The notes under the pieces were generated by a model. It had not been told where the DNA came from. It saw nothing but the letters and a program-made list of their open reading frames with translations, and searched no databases. Positions 63,809-64,000 of a stretch of DNA of 64,000 nt are shown here, one piece after another. The position numbers and the translations under genes are program-made. Positions within the stretch are counted from its first letter, which is position 1; each line of letters starts with the position of its first letter. The DNA is from Cercophora sp. LCS_1 (taxonomy: Eukaryota; Ascomycota; Sordariomycetes; Sordariales; Lasiosphaeriaceae), in the NCBI GenBank assembly GCA_036250225.1, contig JAPZLL010000009.1:1116001-1180000 (forward strand), in the 5' to 3' direction.

Positions 63809-64000
63809 AAAGATTGACACTGCACCTTGAAGTTTGCGTGTGTATATGACGGGACCAGGAGAGGTCGCATCGTGGCCTGCACGGCAAAGACGCCGTTGCC
63901 GCAGAGTACTGGCCAAAAAGGGGTGCCCCGAAGGGCAGAAATGAGCGCAACGGCAGCGCCACCTCAGGCCCATAGAGGAGGCCGGGGGCGCAGAACGTCG
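63809..64000. other. 3' flank of ARB1 at the window edge
   Basis: No coding signal. The window ends before another gene appears. Confidence 0.5.

Overview
The window is nuclear DNA of a filamentous ascomycete (Pezizomycotina), most likely a sordariomycete. Genes are spaced one to several kilobases apart and are interrupted by short introns (43-70 bases, GTRNGT donors, CTAAC/CTGAC branch points). Most of the recognisable proteins read best as filamentous-fungal orthologues. There are no operons, plasmid or phage genes and no CRISPR array.

Layout: class 3 lipase (1.9-3.9 kb, +); DUF89/ARMT1 damage-control phosphatase (4.3-6.0, +); three small cysteine-rich paralogues (6.4-7.3 -, 13.6-14.0 +, 17.9-18.6 +) separated by long gene-poor stretches, with a decayed gene at 15.2-16.4; a small helical protein (20.5-21.1, +); SEC72 (21.8-22.4, -); a tRNA-like Pol III sequence (23.2); a Zn-cluster transcription factor (23.9-26.5, -); a TauD-type dioxygenase (29.6-31.1, +); NAD kinase (34.7-36.3, -) divergent from ALB1 (36.7-37.1, +); a coiled-coil protein (37.3-38.9, -); a GPI-anchored GH72 glucanosyltransferase (40.2-41.9, -); the snoRNA host locus (43.8-50.4, -); a 91-residue protein (51.7, +); an LDAH-type serine hydrolase (52.7-53.8, +); a multi-pass membrane protein (54.2-55.4, -); a secreted protein gene broken by a stop (56.3-57.6, +); a promethin-like hairpin protein with a stop-split acidic tail (59.0-60.4, +); and the ribosome-biogenesis ATPase ARB1 (61.8-63.8, +).

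The most striking feature is the 43.8-50.4 kb locus. On the minus strand it is a chain of very small exons (17-78 bases) separated by introns of about 170 bases. Eighteen of these introns each contain one sequence with the layout of a box C/D snoRNA: a TGATGA-like C box, a CTGA D box, often a terminal stem, and a 3' end that always lies 61-78 bases upstream of the 3' splice site. Two guides next to D boxes match rRNA as I remember it: 16 of 17 bases of the 18S 530 loop, and 12 of 12 bases of the conserved LSU stretch AAGACCCTGTTG. The same transcript begins with an ORF carrying the NUFIP signature (lysine tract, NTLGLTP, then DIPAWLAERKAKYPT). NUFIP/Rsa1 proteins assemble box C/D snoRNPs, so the locus appears to couple an assembly factor to a large set of its RNA clients. 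The micro-exons also join into a second 204-codon open frame.

Several other genes serve ribosome production (ALB1, ARB1) or lipid droplets (LDAH, promethin-like), but nothing in the sequence shows that they are co-regulated. All exon boundaries were read by eye from splice signals and frame continuity. Guide-target statements rely on remembered rRNA sequence and were not checked against a database.
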